A DNA stretch of 64,000 nucleotides from the NCBI GenBank assembly GCA_027943335.1, contig BSBK01000876.1, positions 620,001 through 684,000 of the forward strand. The letters run 5' to 3'. A model generated the notes under the pieces. The model was not told where the DNA came from, made no database searches, and saw only the letters and a list, made by a program, of their open reading frames with translations. The stretch comes from Chamaecyparis obtusa (Eukaryota > Streptophyta > Pinopsida > Cupressales > Cupressaceae). The translations under genes were made by a program, and so were the position numbers. Below, one piece after another: positions 46,575 through 58,749 of the stretch; the stretch's first letter is position 1, and the number at the start of each line of letters is the position of its first letter.

Positions 46575-47134
46575 AGTTAAAAATAATCCTAATTTCTCTT
46601 CCTTGCGTTGACTCTTCTCCCACCACCACTTTATAAAATTTGTTCTATTCTTATCCTAACATATTGACAAAAAATCTGATTTGTAATCATCCTTCTTTGT
46701 CTGTAGAGAATATGATTTTAACTTTCCGTGTATTGCAAGTTTTATAATTGTCAAGATCACCCGTGTCAAAGAAAATCAGACTGGTGTTTATCTTGCATTG
46801 CTCTCTAGGAAATCTAATTTAAAAATCAGTTTTTTATTTGCTGTATACTCCAAGTTTCCTCGATCGCCTCTACTCACCGAATGTTGCAAATGCAACTTAC
46901 AAATATGACTTCTGTGCAACTTTGTTAAAGTAGTTTTTCCTGAATTTATAGATTTGATATCTCATAGAACTCTGTAGAGTTCTATATTCTGTATCAGTTT
47001 ATTTAATTAATAAAATTATGATTTTGGTTTCTATAGCATACAGTTTTGACTGCTCTATTCTTTCACAAGCTTTGTTTAGTTGTATGCTTTGTTTTTTCTA
47101 AGTTTATATGCTTTATTTTATACTGCATTCTTCA
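46575..47134 (+). repeat. 5' LTR of the Copia element
   Basis: Pairs with 51493-52053. It ends ...ctgcattcttca followed by the primer site. A TATA-like and AT-rich core lies around 46990-47020. Confidence 0.93.
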
Positions 47135-47137
47135 AAT

Positions 47138-47149
47138 TGGTATCAGAGC
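47138..47149 (+). other. Primer binding site (initiator tRNA-Met)
   Basis: TGGTATCAGAGC, three bases after the 5' LTR end. Confidence 0.94.
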
Positions 47150-47220
47150 CAGGTTCTAAGGATTCGGTGTGAAGTATTATTGCTGTGAGAAGAGCTAGCT
47201 TATCTAAAATCTAAACTAAG

Positions 47221-50200
47221 ATGGCTTCAAGTAGTTTAGTCCAATCTCAAGTTCCTATTTTGACTGAGAAAAATTATGATTCTTGGTTTATTAGAATGAG
47301 AACATTGCTTCATGCTGATGGCCTTTGCGAATTCATGATTGATGGATATCCAAAGCCTCCTAATCAAGCACTAGAGCTGGATCTATCAAATGCTAATCAA
47401 AATCTATTGAAGGAGAATTGAAAGAAGGATAATAAAGCTCTTGGTCTTATTCACCAAGGCTTAAATGAGACTATATTACCAAAGGTGTCTTGTGTAGAGT
47501 CTTCAAAGAAGGCTTGGGACACACTTGAAACTTGTTACCAAGGTATATCCAAAGTGAAGAATGTTAAATTGCAAAATTTGAGGAGAGATTTTGATAACCT
47601 GAAGATGAAAGACAACGAGACTGTGGATGGTTTCATGACACAAGTCATGAGTATTGTCAATCAATTAAGACAATATGGTGATGACCTCTGAGATAAGAGA
47701 GTAATTGAGAAATTTCTTAGATGTTTACCAAAGAAGTTTGAGACTATAGCTGTTCCCACAGAAGAGTTTAAGGACATAAGTAAAATGCATATCAATGAAC
47801 TGACTGGTTCATTGATTGCACATGAATAAAGGATGACAAGGTATGATGATAATCCATTGGAGAATACTTTCAAACCTCAACTAAAAATTACTAGAGGTAG
47901 AGGCAAAGGCCGAGGAAGGTTTATTAACAATGGAAGAGGAGGAAAAAATGTTATTCAAAGAGACAATAGAACTGATTTAGAATCTGAAGAGAAATTTCAA
48001 AGAAGCCCTTCTAACTTGAGGGGGAGTAGTAGTAGAAACTAGAAACAAGGAAACTAGAGGTATGATAAGTCAAAAGTATGATGTTTTTATTGCAAAAAAT
48101 ATGGTCATTTTGCTAATAAGTGTTGGAAAAAGTAAGCAAATGGAAGTAAGAAGTCTGCACATATTACAGAGGAATCTGAAGATAATCAGAAACTTGTGTT
48201 TCTAACCTATAATGTAACCCAAGAAAGTTCAAATGATGTTCAATTTTTGGACAGCGGTTGTAGCAATCATATGACTGAAAATAGAGAGTTATTTTCTAGT
48301 TTAGACACTAGTATTTAGTCTTAGGTAAAGTTGGGCAATGATAACAAGGTGAGTGTTAATGGAAAAAGAGTGATTTCTATGTATACCAAGAGTGGTGAAA
48401 GAAGAACAATAGATGATGTGTATTGTGTACCTAGTTTAAAATGCAATTTGTTGAGCATTGGACAACTAATAGAGAAAAAGTACAAAGTGTTCTTGAAAAA
48501 TGAGGTATGTACAATCATTGATAAGTATCCAAGCATGCAGCTAATAGTAAGAGTAGAGATGAATAAGAATAGAATGTTTCCACTCACTATAAGAAATAAA
48601 CTTTCTAACTCTTTGAATGCTTATAAAGTTAAGAGTCTAAATGAATCATGGTTATGGCATTTAAGATATGGCCATTTACACTTTGGTGGTCTAGATTGTT
48701 ACAGAAAAAGCAGATGGTGAAAGGGTTGCCTAGAATTCAGCAACTGATAAACTCATGTGAAAGTTGCATACTTGCAAAACATCATAGAGAGAAATTTGTT
48801 TCTGGAGTTTCATATAGAGCAAAATCTCCATTAGAGATTGTACACACAGATTTGTTTGGACTGATGCAAACACCATCTTTGATTGGTATGACTTATTTTT
48901 TAACATTCATAGATGATTAGAATTGGAAGACTTGGGTTTATCTTTTGAAGCAAAAGTATGAAGTTTTTGGTGTATTCAAAAGGTTTAAAATTATGGTTGA
49001 AAATGAAAGTGAAAAATATATTAAACTTCTAAGATCACATAGGGGAGGTGAATATATGCTAAATGATTTCATCAAGTTTTGTCAGAATAATGGAATCAAG
49101 AGACAACTTACTACTCATTTTACTCCACAACATAATGGAGTAGCTAAAAGGAAGAATTGAACCATTATGAACATGGATCAAAGTATGCCGAAGGAGAAGC
49201 ATCTATCAAATAAATACTGGGGAGCAACAGTTATTTGTTTAGTCTATATCCTAAACAGGAGTCCCACTAAGAGTGTGAAGAACCATGTTCCTCAAGAAGT
49301 TTGGAGTGGTAAGTATTGTAGCATATCTCATTTGAGGATTTTTGGGTGTGTGGCTTATGCGCATGTACCCAAAGAGATGAGAAGGAAGTTAGATGATAGA
49401 AGTGAACGGCATATTTTTATTGGTTATAGTGAGGAGTCTAAGGCATATAGACTTTATAATCTCATCACCAAGAAGTATATTATCAGTAGAGATGTTGAGT
49501 TCATGGAAAAAGAGTCTTGGGATGGAAGCATAGATAAATCTATTGCATAGGGAGTTATTTTATCTCATGGAGATGATGATGCAAATGAGAAAGCCATACA
49601 AGATGAACCAATGATTCCATAAGCACATACACCTCTAGTAAGTACTCCAGAAAGACAATCTCCAAGTGTTTCCCCATTGCAGTTCAGAACACCCAGAACT
49701 CAAGAGCATGGTAAACCATCTGGTCATGGTGGACATCAAACAACATAATCATAGGTTAGTAATGAATCAAATCCCACATTAGCTTCATTAAGGAGTAGAA
49801 TCAAAGGTCAGAAGAGTAGAAGTTTAAGAGAGCTATATGATCAGAATGAAGAATTAGATCAAGTTTCAAATTTTGTATTGATTGCATATGATCCTGTTAA
49901 CTTTGATGAAGCTGTAAAAGAAGAGGTTTGGGTAAAACCCATGAATGAAGAGATCGATGCCATAGAGAGAAATAACACATGGAATCTTGTAGACTTACCT
50001 CAAGGTAAAAATAGTATAGGTGTTAAATGGATTTATAAAACTAAGTTAAATGTTGAAGGTGAGGTTGAGAAACACACAGAAAGACTTGTAGCTCAGGGAT
50101 TTAGTCAGCATCTTGGTATTGATTATAATGAAACCTTTGCACCTGTAGCCATACTTGACATAGCGAGAATGGTGTTGGCTATTGTAGCACAAAATAAATT

Positions 50201-51448
50201 TGGAAAATGCATCAAATGGATGTAAAGTCTATATTTTTAAATGGATTTTTGGAAGAAGAGGTTTATGTTAAACAACCTCTAGGATATGAGATTGAAGGAA
50301 AAGAAGATAAGGTCTATAAGTTAGATAAGGCATTATATGGATTGAAACAAGCTCCTAGACTATGGTATACCAGGATTGATGAATACTTGAATAGCAGAGG
50401 ATTCAACAAGAGTCCAAGTGAGCCAACCTTGTATACAAAGGTAAATCAAGAAGGAAAATTTTTGATAGTTTGCGTGTATGTTGATAATTCAATTTTTGTC
50501 GAAGATCTATAGATGTTGATGATTCAATTTTTGTCGGAGATCTCTCTAAAGAGGACTTTAAGACTTCCATGAAAACAAAGTTTGTTATGACTGATTTAGG
50601 ATTGATGAAGTATTTTCTTGGTATTGAAGTTACTCAATCTAAAGATGGTATTTTTATATGTCAAACTAAGTATGCTAAAGATGTTTTGAGAAGGTTTAAG
50701 ATGTTGAACTGTAAGCCAGCTACAACACCAATGGTAACTTGTACAAAACTTAGTAAGAAAGATCGGGGGTCAAATGTTGATCCAACTTTATATAAGAGAT
50801 TGGTTGGAAGTCTCATGTATTTGACAACATCAAGGCTTGATATAATATTTTCTATAAGTTTAATATCCAGGTTTATGGAGTCTCCTATGAGTACACACTA
50901 GCAAGCTGGAAAAAGAATCTTAAGGTATATTGTCGGTACAACAAAATTTGGCATTTTGTATACATCAATTTCAGATTTTAAATTGACCAGATATTCTGAT
51001 AGTGATTTTGCAAGTAGTGTTGATGACAATAAAAGCACATCTGGGTATGTGTTTAGTTTTGGATCGGGTGCAGTAGCATGGGCATCAAAGAAGCAACCTA
51101 TTGTGACTTTATCATTGGCTGAGGTAGAATATGTTGCAGTGACAGCAACAACTTGTCAAACTATGTGGATGAGAAGGATTTTGACTGAGTTGCTACATGA
51201 ATAGGAAGAGCTGACTCAGATCTATTGTGACAACAAATCTGCATTGCATTAGTAAAAAATCATGTTTTTCATAAGAAGAGTAAGCATATTGATACTAGGT
51301 ATCATTTCATTGGAGAATTGGCAAATGCAAATCAAGTTTGTATGGAGTTTTGCACATCAGAAAATCAATATGCAGATATATTTACAAAACCATTGGCAAA
51401 GGAGTTGTTTCAAATTCACAGAGAAAATATAGGGTTTTGTATTTTGTA
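47221..51448 (+). pseudogene. Copia Gag-Pol polyprotein, multiply broken
   Basis: It starts ATG at 47221 after the leader. Gag (47221-48130) has the NYDSWFIRMRTLL start typical of Copia Gag and one zinc knuckle CFYCKKYGHFANKC. The protease active site is FLDSGCSNHMT (about 48245). Integrase has HLRYGHL...CESCILAKH zinc-binding residues, but two catalytic positions are altered: RSHRGGEY has His for the second Asp, and NGVAKRKN has Lys for the Glu. RT begins near 49878 (ETFAPVA, MDVKSIFLNG); its active site reads YVDN, not YVDD, and the area is disturbed by a 35-bp duplication. RNase H follows (YSDSDFASSVDDNKSTSGY, to 51204) and the tail ends before the 3' LTR. At least ten stops and several frameshifts. 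It once encoded all functions for retrotransposition; it cannot now. Confidence 0.95.
50478..50547 (+). repeat. 35-bp tandem duplication at the RT active site
   Basis: The block starting atgttgat(a/g)attc at 50478 recurs at 50513, with one difference in the aat/gat codon and one in gaa/gga. A 35-base insertion shifts frame. The second copy keeps VDD, while the first reads VDN. Confidence 0.9.
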
Positions 51449-51492
51449 ACTGAAGTTCTACTTAAGAATATATCATCGAAATTATTGGGGAG

Positions 51493-52053
51493 TGTTAAAA
51501 ATAATCCTAATTTCTCTTCCTTGCATGGACTCGTCTCCCACTGCCACTTCATAAAATTTGTTCCGTTCTTATCCCGACACACTGACAAAAAATTTGATGT
51601 GTAATCATCCTTCTTTATCTGCAGATAATATGATTTTAACTTGTCGTGTATTGCAAGTTTTATAATTGTCAAGATCACCCGTGCCGAACAAAATCAGATC
51701 GGTGTTTATCTTGCATTGCTCTCTAGGAAATCTAATTTGAAAATCATATTTTTTGTTTGTTGTATACTCCAAGTTTCTTCAACCGCCTCTACTCACCAAC
51801 TGTAGCAGATGCAACTTACAAATATGATTTATGTGCAACTTTGTTAAAGTAGTTTTTCTTGAATTTACAGATTTGATATCTCAGAGAACTCTGTAGAGTT
51901 CTATATTCTGGATCAGTTTATTCGATCAATAAAATTATGGTTTTGGTTGTTGTAGCATATAGTTTTGAATGCTCTGATCTTTCACAAGCTTTGTTTAGCT
52001 GTATGCTTTGTTTTTGCTAAGTTTATATGCTCTGTTTTACACTGCATCCTTCA
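51493..52053 (+). repeat. 3' LTR of the Copia element
   Basis: Pairs with 46575-47134. Keeps the TG start (TGTTAAAAATAATCC) and ends TTCA before the TTACC duplication. Confidence 0.93.
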
Positions 52054-54924
52054 TTACCACGTAGGGTAGCGCGAGATTACCTTCTATGTCTCTAATAATG
52101 CCCACACCCCCCTGCTTGACAGGGATTCCCTTTGAAATAACTATCAAAATTTAAATTTAGCCACCTGTTGATAGGGGGCCATTTGATATTATTTGGGAAA
52201 TAAATAGGAAAGGAAACATATAGTGAGAGGAACTTAGCTAATTCCCAAATTTTGACAATATTCGACTCAAGAGATGTTGACATATTTTTATATTTGAATT
52301 TTAAAAAATACTTGATGTTTTCCTTAGTGCTTCTAATAGTGGGAAAAATTAAATCTTCTCATTTTTTTTCTTGTCCATAAATATCCTATTGCTGTATTCT
52401 TTTGAAATGCACCAGCCTAAATGAATAAAGGCCTGCCGCCATAGCTCAATTGCAAAAGGATGATAATTTAGAGGGGAACAACATGATGAGATCAGTTGGG
52501 GGTCTTTCTGTCAAATCCAAGAAAGGGCCAAATATTTACAATATTATGTCTTATGTTTCATGAGAATTGATAGTTAAACATAATATGATTAATGGTTTCT
52601 TTATTTTCTTCGCATAAGGCACATCTGTTAACAAGTTAAATCCCCCTCTTCTAGAGGTTATTCAAAGTCAGAATTTCCTTATGAGATGTCGTCCACTGAA
52701 AAATGAAGATTTTAGGAATAGTTTTGGATCTCCAAAAATTCAACCACTTGAAATATAGATGCCAAGGAGTGAGCAGATGGTAACCAGATCTGAGAAAATA
52801 CTTTCCATCAGATGAGAGATAAAGAAAATTATCTTTAATGTTAGTTTGATAATTCTCATGTTGTTTAAGAACTTAAGGAGCTCTTTAGCAGCCATACGAA
52901 TGGGAGGGTCAAGCCATATAGGATGAATCCTCCATGAAGGAGGATAATTAGACTTATCATAATAATCCTTTACCAGGATGCAAAGTCTATTGATTAATTC
53001 TATTTCAAAGCTCGAAAAGATAGGTTGAAATTCCAGCGTAATAGGAGTGGCCTAAGGATCTTTCCAGAAACAAACCAGTTTGTAAGTGCCAATGTTCCAT
53101 ATTGTACCCTTCTATAGAAGAGATTTAGTTTTAAGGAGATTATTCCATATACAAGATCCATGCAGTAGGGGGCCATCCACAAGGAAATCCAATCCATCCC
53201 TTCCATGAAGGTATTTGGCTTTCATAACATTAGAACAATTCGAGGAGTAAAATAAGCTTCCAACTAATTTTAGAAAGTAGGAACAAGTTTCAAGAATGAA
53301 ATTCTCTAATATTAACGCATTCTAGCTCTTTGTTGAAACAAACGCTCCCCTAGTCAACAAGTAAGATATTACTTTTTTGCTCAATTCTCAATCAAAGTAA
53401 TCGTTGTTGGATCGGATCAAGTTTTTCAGCTGCAGAAGTAGGTACATGAAATAATAAAAGGAGATGCACAAAGGAGATTTGAAAAGAAGCTTTAAGCATT
53501 TGAATCTTACCTACATTTCTTACACTGGCTCCTTTTTGGTATGAAAGCATTATTTGGATTCTTTCTAGCACAACAAACCAAAGAGTTGTCAACTTTCCTA
53601 AGAGTTAAAAGCATTCCTAGGTACAACAAAGGGAGATTTTAAATCTGGCATTTTATAATGTGAGTAATACAAATATGAAGGGGAGAGGAACATTCATAAA
53701 TTATAAAGAACTTTTCTCCAAGTTAATTTTTTTTCCTAACACCAAAGCATAACTGGTAAGAAGAGAAATACAGCTTCGAGCCTTCACCAAGGAAGAGGGC
53801 CTAATAGCTCTCAAAAGACTCTAATTCACACATAGATCAATATTTTTGCTAGGGATATTGGCCATAAAGATAAAGAGGTAGGGGAAAAGAGATTCCCCTA
53901 CCAAATCCCACCTAGAACAATAAGAAACCTTAAGGTGAAGTGTTTACTTAGACTGATAATATAAGAATATGAATACAAGCCTTGATAATCGATAAGATCT
54001 TACCAAAGAAACCAAATCTATGCAAGAATGTATAAAAAAAATAGCCATGACATGATATTGTAGGATTTGAATTTATCAAATTTGATGAGCATACTTTCTC
54101 TATTACTATTGACCAAAAGTTTCGAAATAATTTTGCACAAATTATTATAGATAGGTAATAGGTCTATAGGATTCCATCTTTTTAACACTATACTTTTTAG
54201 GGACTAGAACAATACATCTATTGTTAAATTCTTTGAGGAGACTTAGAGATTTTTGGAATTATCTATTAGAAAGAATGATATCAAGATCAATGATGTTTTT
54301 AAATTTATTGAAGAAAAATGGGAGGAACCCATCAGGTCCAAAGGATTTGAGGAGGCTAAGAGAGGAGACAACCATATTCACTTCTTCATCAAAGAATTTT
54401 TATTCCAAAGTCTCCAAAGTTAGGGGTTACATAGAGTGATGAATAACAAGGAGAAGCCTACCTGAAATCTCAACAACAGAAGGGTCAACCATAAGGGACA
54501 AGATGAGTACATAATAGAAGTGGTCAACAACCACCTTGTGAATATCCTCTTTATGAGAGAAAATAGAACCATCTGAAATAATCAATTAACATTTTTTATT
54601 TATTGTACCTGAGGGAAGACTAGTGGAAAAATTTAGTGTTTCTATCTCTCGCTTTATATTCTTGATATTTCAAAATTGCTCTTCCTTAGTAACAACATTA
54701 TGAACCTTGGAAATCAAGTTCTTTTATTATTTTCCCAAGGGATGGAGTGAACCTTTACATCTCTAGATAGATAGTGAGGATATGATCCTTTAACACTTTT
54801 CGTTGGGAAAATATGTTACCAAAAGAAGATTTAATCCAAATGCTAAGGTTTCTTTTTTAAAATTTTAGTTTATGAATGATCTCAAACACAGTGACTCCTT
54901 GATCTTTAGAATTCTACTAGAGAG
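52054..54924 (-). pseudogene. LINE reverse transcriptase region and start of RNase H
   Basis: Reading the minus strand from 54924: linker helices (VFEIIHKLKF, SIWIKSSFGNI), then SLLKSFGPDGFLPFFFNKF, IVLVPKKYSVKKMESYRPITYL and NNLCKIISKLLVN, which are the RT finger blocks of plant LINEs. Palm text follows around 53900-53700, then the thumb and connection (ASVRNVGKIQMLKASFQ, GMDWISLWMAPY, LINRLCILVKDYYD). RNase H begins at about 52155 (PINRWLNLNFDSYFKGNPCQAGGCGHY, split here for length at residue 20 of the block) and is cut by the Copia insertion at 52053. Dozens of stops and frame changes; the F-A-D-D motif was not identified with confidence. Confidence 0.8.
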
Positions 54925-57839
54925 TCATTAAATTGGATTAATTTGATATTTACTCTTTCTTAAGTTTACTTAGGGATCATGAATTAGTTAGATAAATATT
55001 ATTTATTATCTTACATTGGTATTTCCATTTTAGTTGGTGATGGTTGGTTTCTACCTAACCTACCTACTCTCTCATTTTATTGAGACACTTCCTCATTTTG
55101 TACTATTCTTTTTTATCACTCTTGCCCATTTAAGGAAGGGATTTTTATAGTTGTATCATATATCAACAATACAATCATCTTTCATGGTGATCAATATCTC
55201 TCTATGCTATGGAAGTGTTTGTGTTATAGATCGTAGCTTGGGATCAAAGCTTGTTGTCCTGCATATGTTCTCATCTTGAGACCTCACCTAGCCTATTGAT
55301 ATTTCTAGTTGTTTGTTTTCTCAACTCTATGAAAATCTATTAATGTTTAAATTTTTTTAAATTACCATTTTGCTAAAAACTCTATAAGAACTTTTTGTCT
55401 CCTGGGTATGATATGACTATTCTTTGAAATTGATTAAATTGTGAGCATAGCTTTTTTATCCCTAGATTGACTTATCTTATTTTGGATTGTGCCCAACTTG
55501 TAGACTATATATTTTTTCCAACTCATTCATATCATAGTGTTATTTTCGTATTGTATGGGCTTGTTAGGATTTTGACAAATATGGGCAATAAATAATAATA
55601 ATATAATATAGAATTAAGAGAAGCCAAAAATACAAATAACACAGATTTAATGTAGTTCACCCAATATAGGTGATATCCACTAGAGAAAAAATATCCACTT
55701 TATTTATTATCTATCAAAGATAGAATTACAATATGATAATTTTACATCACACAACCACATATTTATCAAGCCTTTGGGAGGTGGTTTACAAGGTCAATCA
55801 AAGAAATAAACCCTAACCATAATTTTTTTTTCCCCATGAAAAAATAAAAGCAAGGATACATGACAAGTGTACAATATTTGCATGTTCAATCATCGTATAC
55901 CAACAGAGCTGTGGTGGTTTGATTTTTTTTTTGGTAAGGATAATGTTATATGTATGATCAACACCATTGATATTTGAGTGCTCTCATGGGCAAGTTTTAC
56001 TAGCCTTGTCCATATGCCTCAATAGCTCAATCTTCTAAGGGTAATTTTCCTACCACCTCTTCTATAAAGGAACATTATAAAGAGAGACCCAAATGTACCT
56101 TTTTATAAGAAACCCATGCATACTAAAAAAAATTACTATAAGAAGAAGAGATCCACATGTGCTTTTTGAAAGAAAGGACATAAAGAATCTAATTTTTACA
56201 AAAATAAGATTCAAGAGTTAAAGTAATTCATCAAGGAGCATTTCATTTCAACCAAACATGAGGACACTTCTCTTATGTCCTATGTAAAGGTTCACGCCTT
56301 GATTATCATTCATGCAACTTGGGATGTTGGGTGGATTATTGGTTTAGGAGATTTAGTTCACAATGACCATTCTCATGATTCTTGGATTTTAAATTATATT
56401 AGAGCACAATTTCAGAATAGAGTCTTGATTGCAAACAATCAATTTGTTCATGTTGTATTGTTGATGGTAGTGTTTTGGATATAGGTGCCAGGAGAAATAT
56501 TTATTTGATTCTTGATATTTCTCATAACCTTCTATCAGTATTTTGGATCACTCAAAAAGGAAACATAGTTGCGTTCACCCCCAATTTAGTGCTCATTCAT
56601 TACCCTGTAGGTGATAATTTTGCAATTGGTAGGGTTGATCACCAATCCAAATTGTTTGTACTTGATCACTCCTTTAATAATAATGATTCATATGTTTTAT
56701 TGACTCGCCTTTCAAGTGAAGAATGTAATTTAGGTACGTTCCTGGATCTTTTCAAGATTCTCCCATAACTTGTTACATCATATGTTATAGTTAATAAGGA
56801 TTCCAAGACTTTGAAGCAACACAATTTCATTCTCCTTGTAGATTTGGGGTTCTAGGATGGTTTCATTTTAGGATGTTTAGATTGAGCCACTCATTCTTTT
56901 AGTGTGGATTCAAAGGACATTCTAGTGGAGGTATCCCATCTCTTTGCAAAATCCACTTTGGAGGATAATCTTGAGCCTCTCACATCCATTGGTTCTTCCT
57001 TGATTAGGGATCTACCTAGTCTTGATGAGACACTCTTGGAGGTATATAACTCTTTTTTTTATCTTTCATAGGTAAAAATTCTTCTTTTTCATGTCATATG
57101 GGACATGGAGTTTTCTCTACATATTTTTTGTTACAATGGGAATTACTATTTTACTTTGACATCCATCTATGGCTTTGAGGATACTCATTATATGGGCGTA
57201 ATATTGTCTCCACCTTTCTTCCTATTGACAGAACATTAATATCTTCATGAAGGAAGTAGTCTTTGGGGAGTCCTGATGAGTCCTCACCCCATTCACTTTT
57301 TTCATTGTAGAATTGTGTGTTTATTCTTTTGGAGAGGAGTTCTATCCAACAAGATTTTTCTCATTTCCTTCAGTTTTGAGATATTTTCATTTCATTTCAT
57401 TTTCGTTATACATGGGTACCTAACATGAGCTAGTTGCTACGACCTATCATCAAAATATTGGATTCTACATTTTTTTCTCGCTGAGTTGCACTTGAGGGGA
57501 GGTGTTAGAGTAAATTAATGTTTACTTTTTCTTGAGTTTACTTAGGGATAATAAATTAGTGGTATAAATATTATTTATTTGTGTTCATAGATAGCATTGG
57601 TATTTGTAGTTTAGTTGGTGATGCTTGGTTTGTGTTTAACCTACCACTCCATTATTTAATTGAGATACTTGTCTCATTTTGTAGTCTTCTTCTTCTATTG
57701 TTCTTTCTAATATAATGAAGGGATTTTTATATTTGTATTAATGCTCCATAACATAGTCATCTTTCATGGTGATCAATTTATTTCTCTTTTGTGGAAGTGT
57801 TTGTGCTCTAGATCCTATCTTGGGATCATAGCTCTAACA
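54925..57839 (+). mobile_element. Decayed Copia element nested in the LINE
   Basis: A right LTR at 57503-57839 (337 bp; TGTTAGAG...CTCTAACA, with inverted ends) matches sequence from about 54925 to 55250, which is the degenerate left LTR (shared tttacttagggat, gttggtgatg, tttcatggtgatcaat and tggaagtgtttgtg blocks). A gaggggaggtg purine tract directly precedes the right LTR. The interior keeps only scraps of Gag and pre-integrase coding. The left boundary is approximate and a target duplication was not confirmed, though LINE endonuclease and RT text flank the two sides. Confidence 0.75.
56040..56768 (+). pseudogene. Copia Gag zinc-knuckle and protease/pre-integrase scraps
   Basis: Around 56135-56190 a decayed knuckle reads CAF-stop-KKGHKESNFY, in which the second and last cysteines are gone. 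Then HDSWILNY stands where the protease W-I-L/I-D-S-G block belongs. Later GARRNIYLILDISHNLLSV, GNIVAFTPNLVLI and IGRVDHQSKLFVLDH match the spacing of the region between protease and integrase in Copia elements. Integrase core and RT are missing, so a large internal deletion has occurred. Confidence 0.65.
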
Positions 57840-58660
57840 ACCATGATGTCTTTTACAGTTGGGATGACGGGTCCATATTAACATGAATATGAAGGGAACA
57901 TCACCTAAGGTTTATATGGAGCCCATCAAACAATGATAGGGAAATGATCCAAACCAAAATGAAAAAGGGAAATAAGTGGAACCTAATCAATGAAATTCCA
58001 AGAGCAAGAAAGAAGGCAATAGTCAAGGTGTACTTAGATGAGGCCATCTCTGGAATGCATACTAGAACAAGTGAAACTTCTTCCCAAGTTGATTCTACAA
58101 AAATCAATGAGGTTTTAAATAAAAATTCATGGAGGTCCTACATATTATTATAATAAAATAGGTACCACTCCCCAACATATTAGAGGGGTATAAGGGGGTA
58201 TTGAAGTCCCTCATCAACATCTAGTTAGAATATAAAAGGGAATAACACACATTAGTGAGGAAAGCCCATAATTCCATTCTCAAAACCAAGTTGTTAGACA
58301 CATATATATTAGAGAGAAGCCACTCAAAATTATAGGTCTCATATAGTAAGAAAAAAATCTAGAAATATTTATCCTAAGAGTGAAGAACACCTTTCAAGTT
58401 ATGGAGTTTCCACATAGGAGATAAACCCCTAGAAGATATTTCAAAATTGATAACAAAACAATTAGAAAAATGCAAAATAAAGTCTCTCACTATGAGAAAG
58501 GCCTCGATGGTCATCTTCCTCTCCTGAAGAAGCTATATATTAGGTTTTAATTCTTTTACTAGATTTTTTACTCAAATCTACTTGTGCAAACCATTTGGTC
58601 CCTTGACATTCAATGAGAGAATGATCAATTTTCAATTTTACAAGAGTAATGTTTCTCCAA
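57840..58660 (-). pseudogene. LINE endonuclease (APE-like) domain, decayed
   Basis: The minus strand from about 58620 reads SLNVKGPNGLHK, VKNLVKELKPNI and LLQERKM, the opening of the LINE apurinic-type endonuclease. Later come RDFNTPLYPSNMLG (the GDFN-type block) and a decayed terminal LGSTYFPF where SDHxPI is expected. It would nick target DNA to prime reverse transcription. Stops and frame changes occur throughout. The Copia element at 57839 interrupts it before the RT. Confidence 0.75.
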
Positions 58661-58749
58661 AGTTAATACCATTATCCACATCTATAGCTATAAATATTTT
58701 CCTTTTCTCTCTAGTAGAGTTCCTATGTTTTTTAATCTTTTCCCACATC

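Larger units (their letters stand above)
46575..52053 (+). mobile_element. Full-length Copia LTR retrotransposon, decayed
   Basis: LTRs lie at 46575-47134 (560 bp) and 51493-52053 (561 bp). The target duplication TTACC flanks both ends (46570-46574, 52054-52058). The primer site TGGTATCAGAGC lies at 47138-47149, and a G-rich tract (attggggag) precedes the 3' LTR. Protein order is Gag, protease, integrase, RT, RNase H, which defines Copia. I counted about 59 LTR differences plus one indel (about 10-11%). The left LTR has lost its TG start (AG). Confidence 0.96.
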
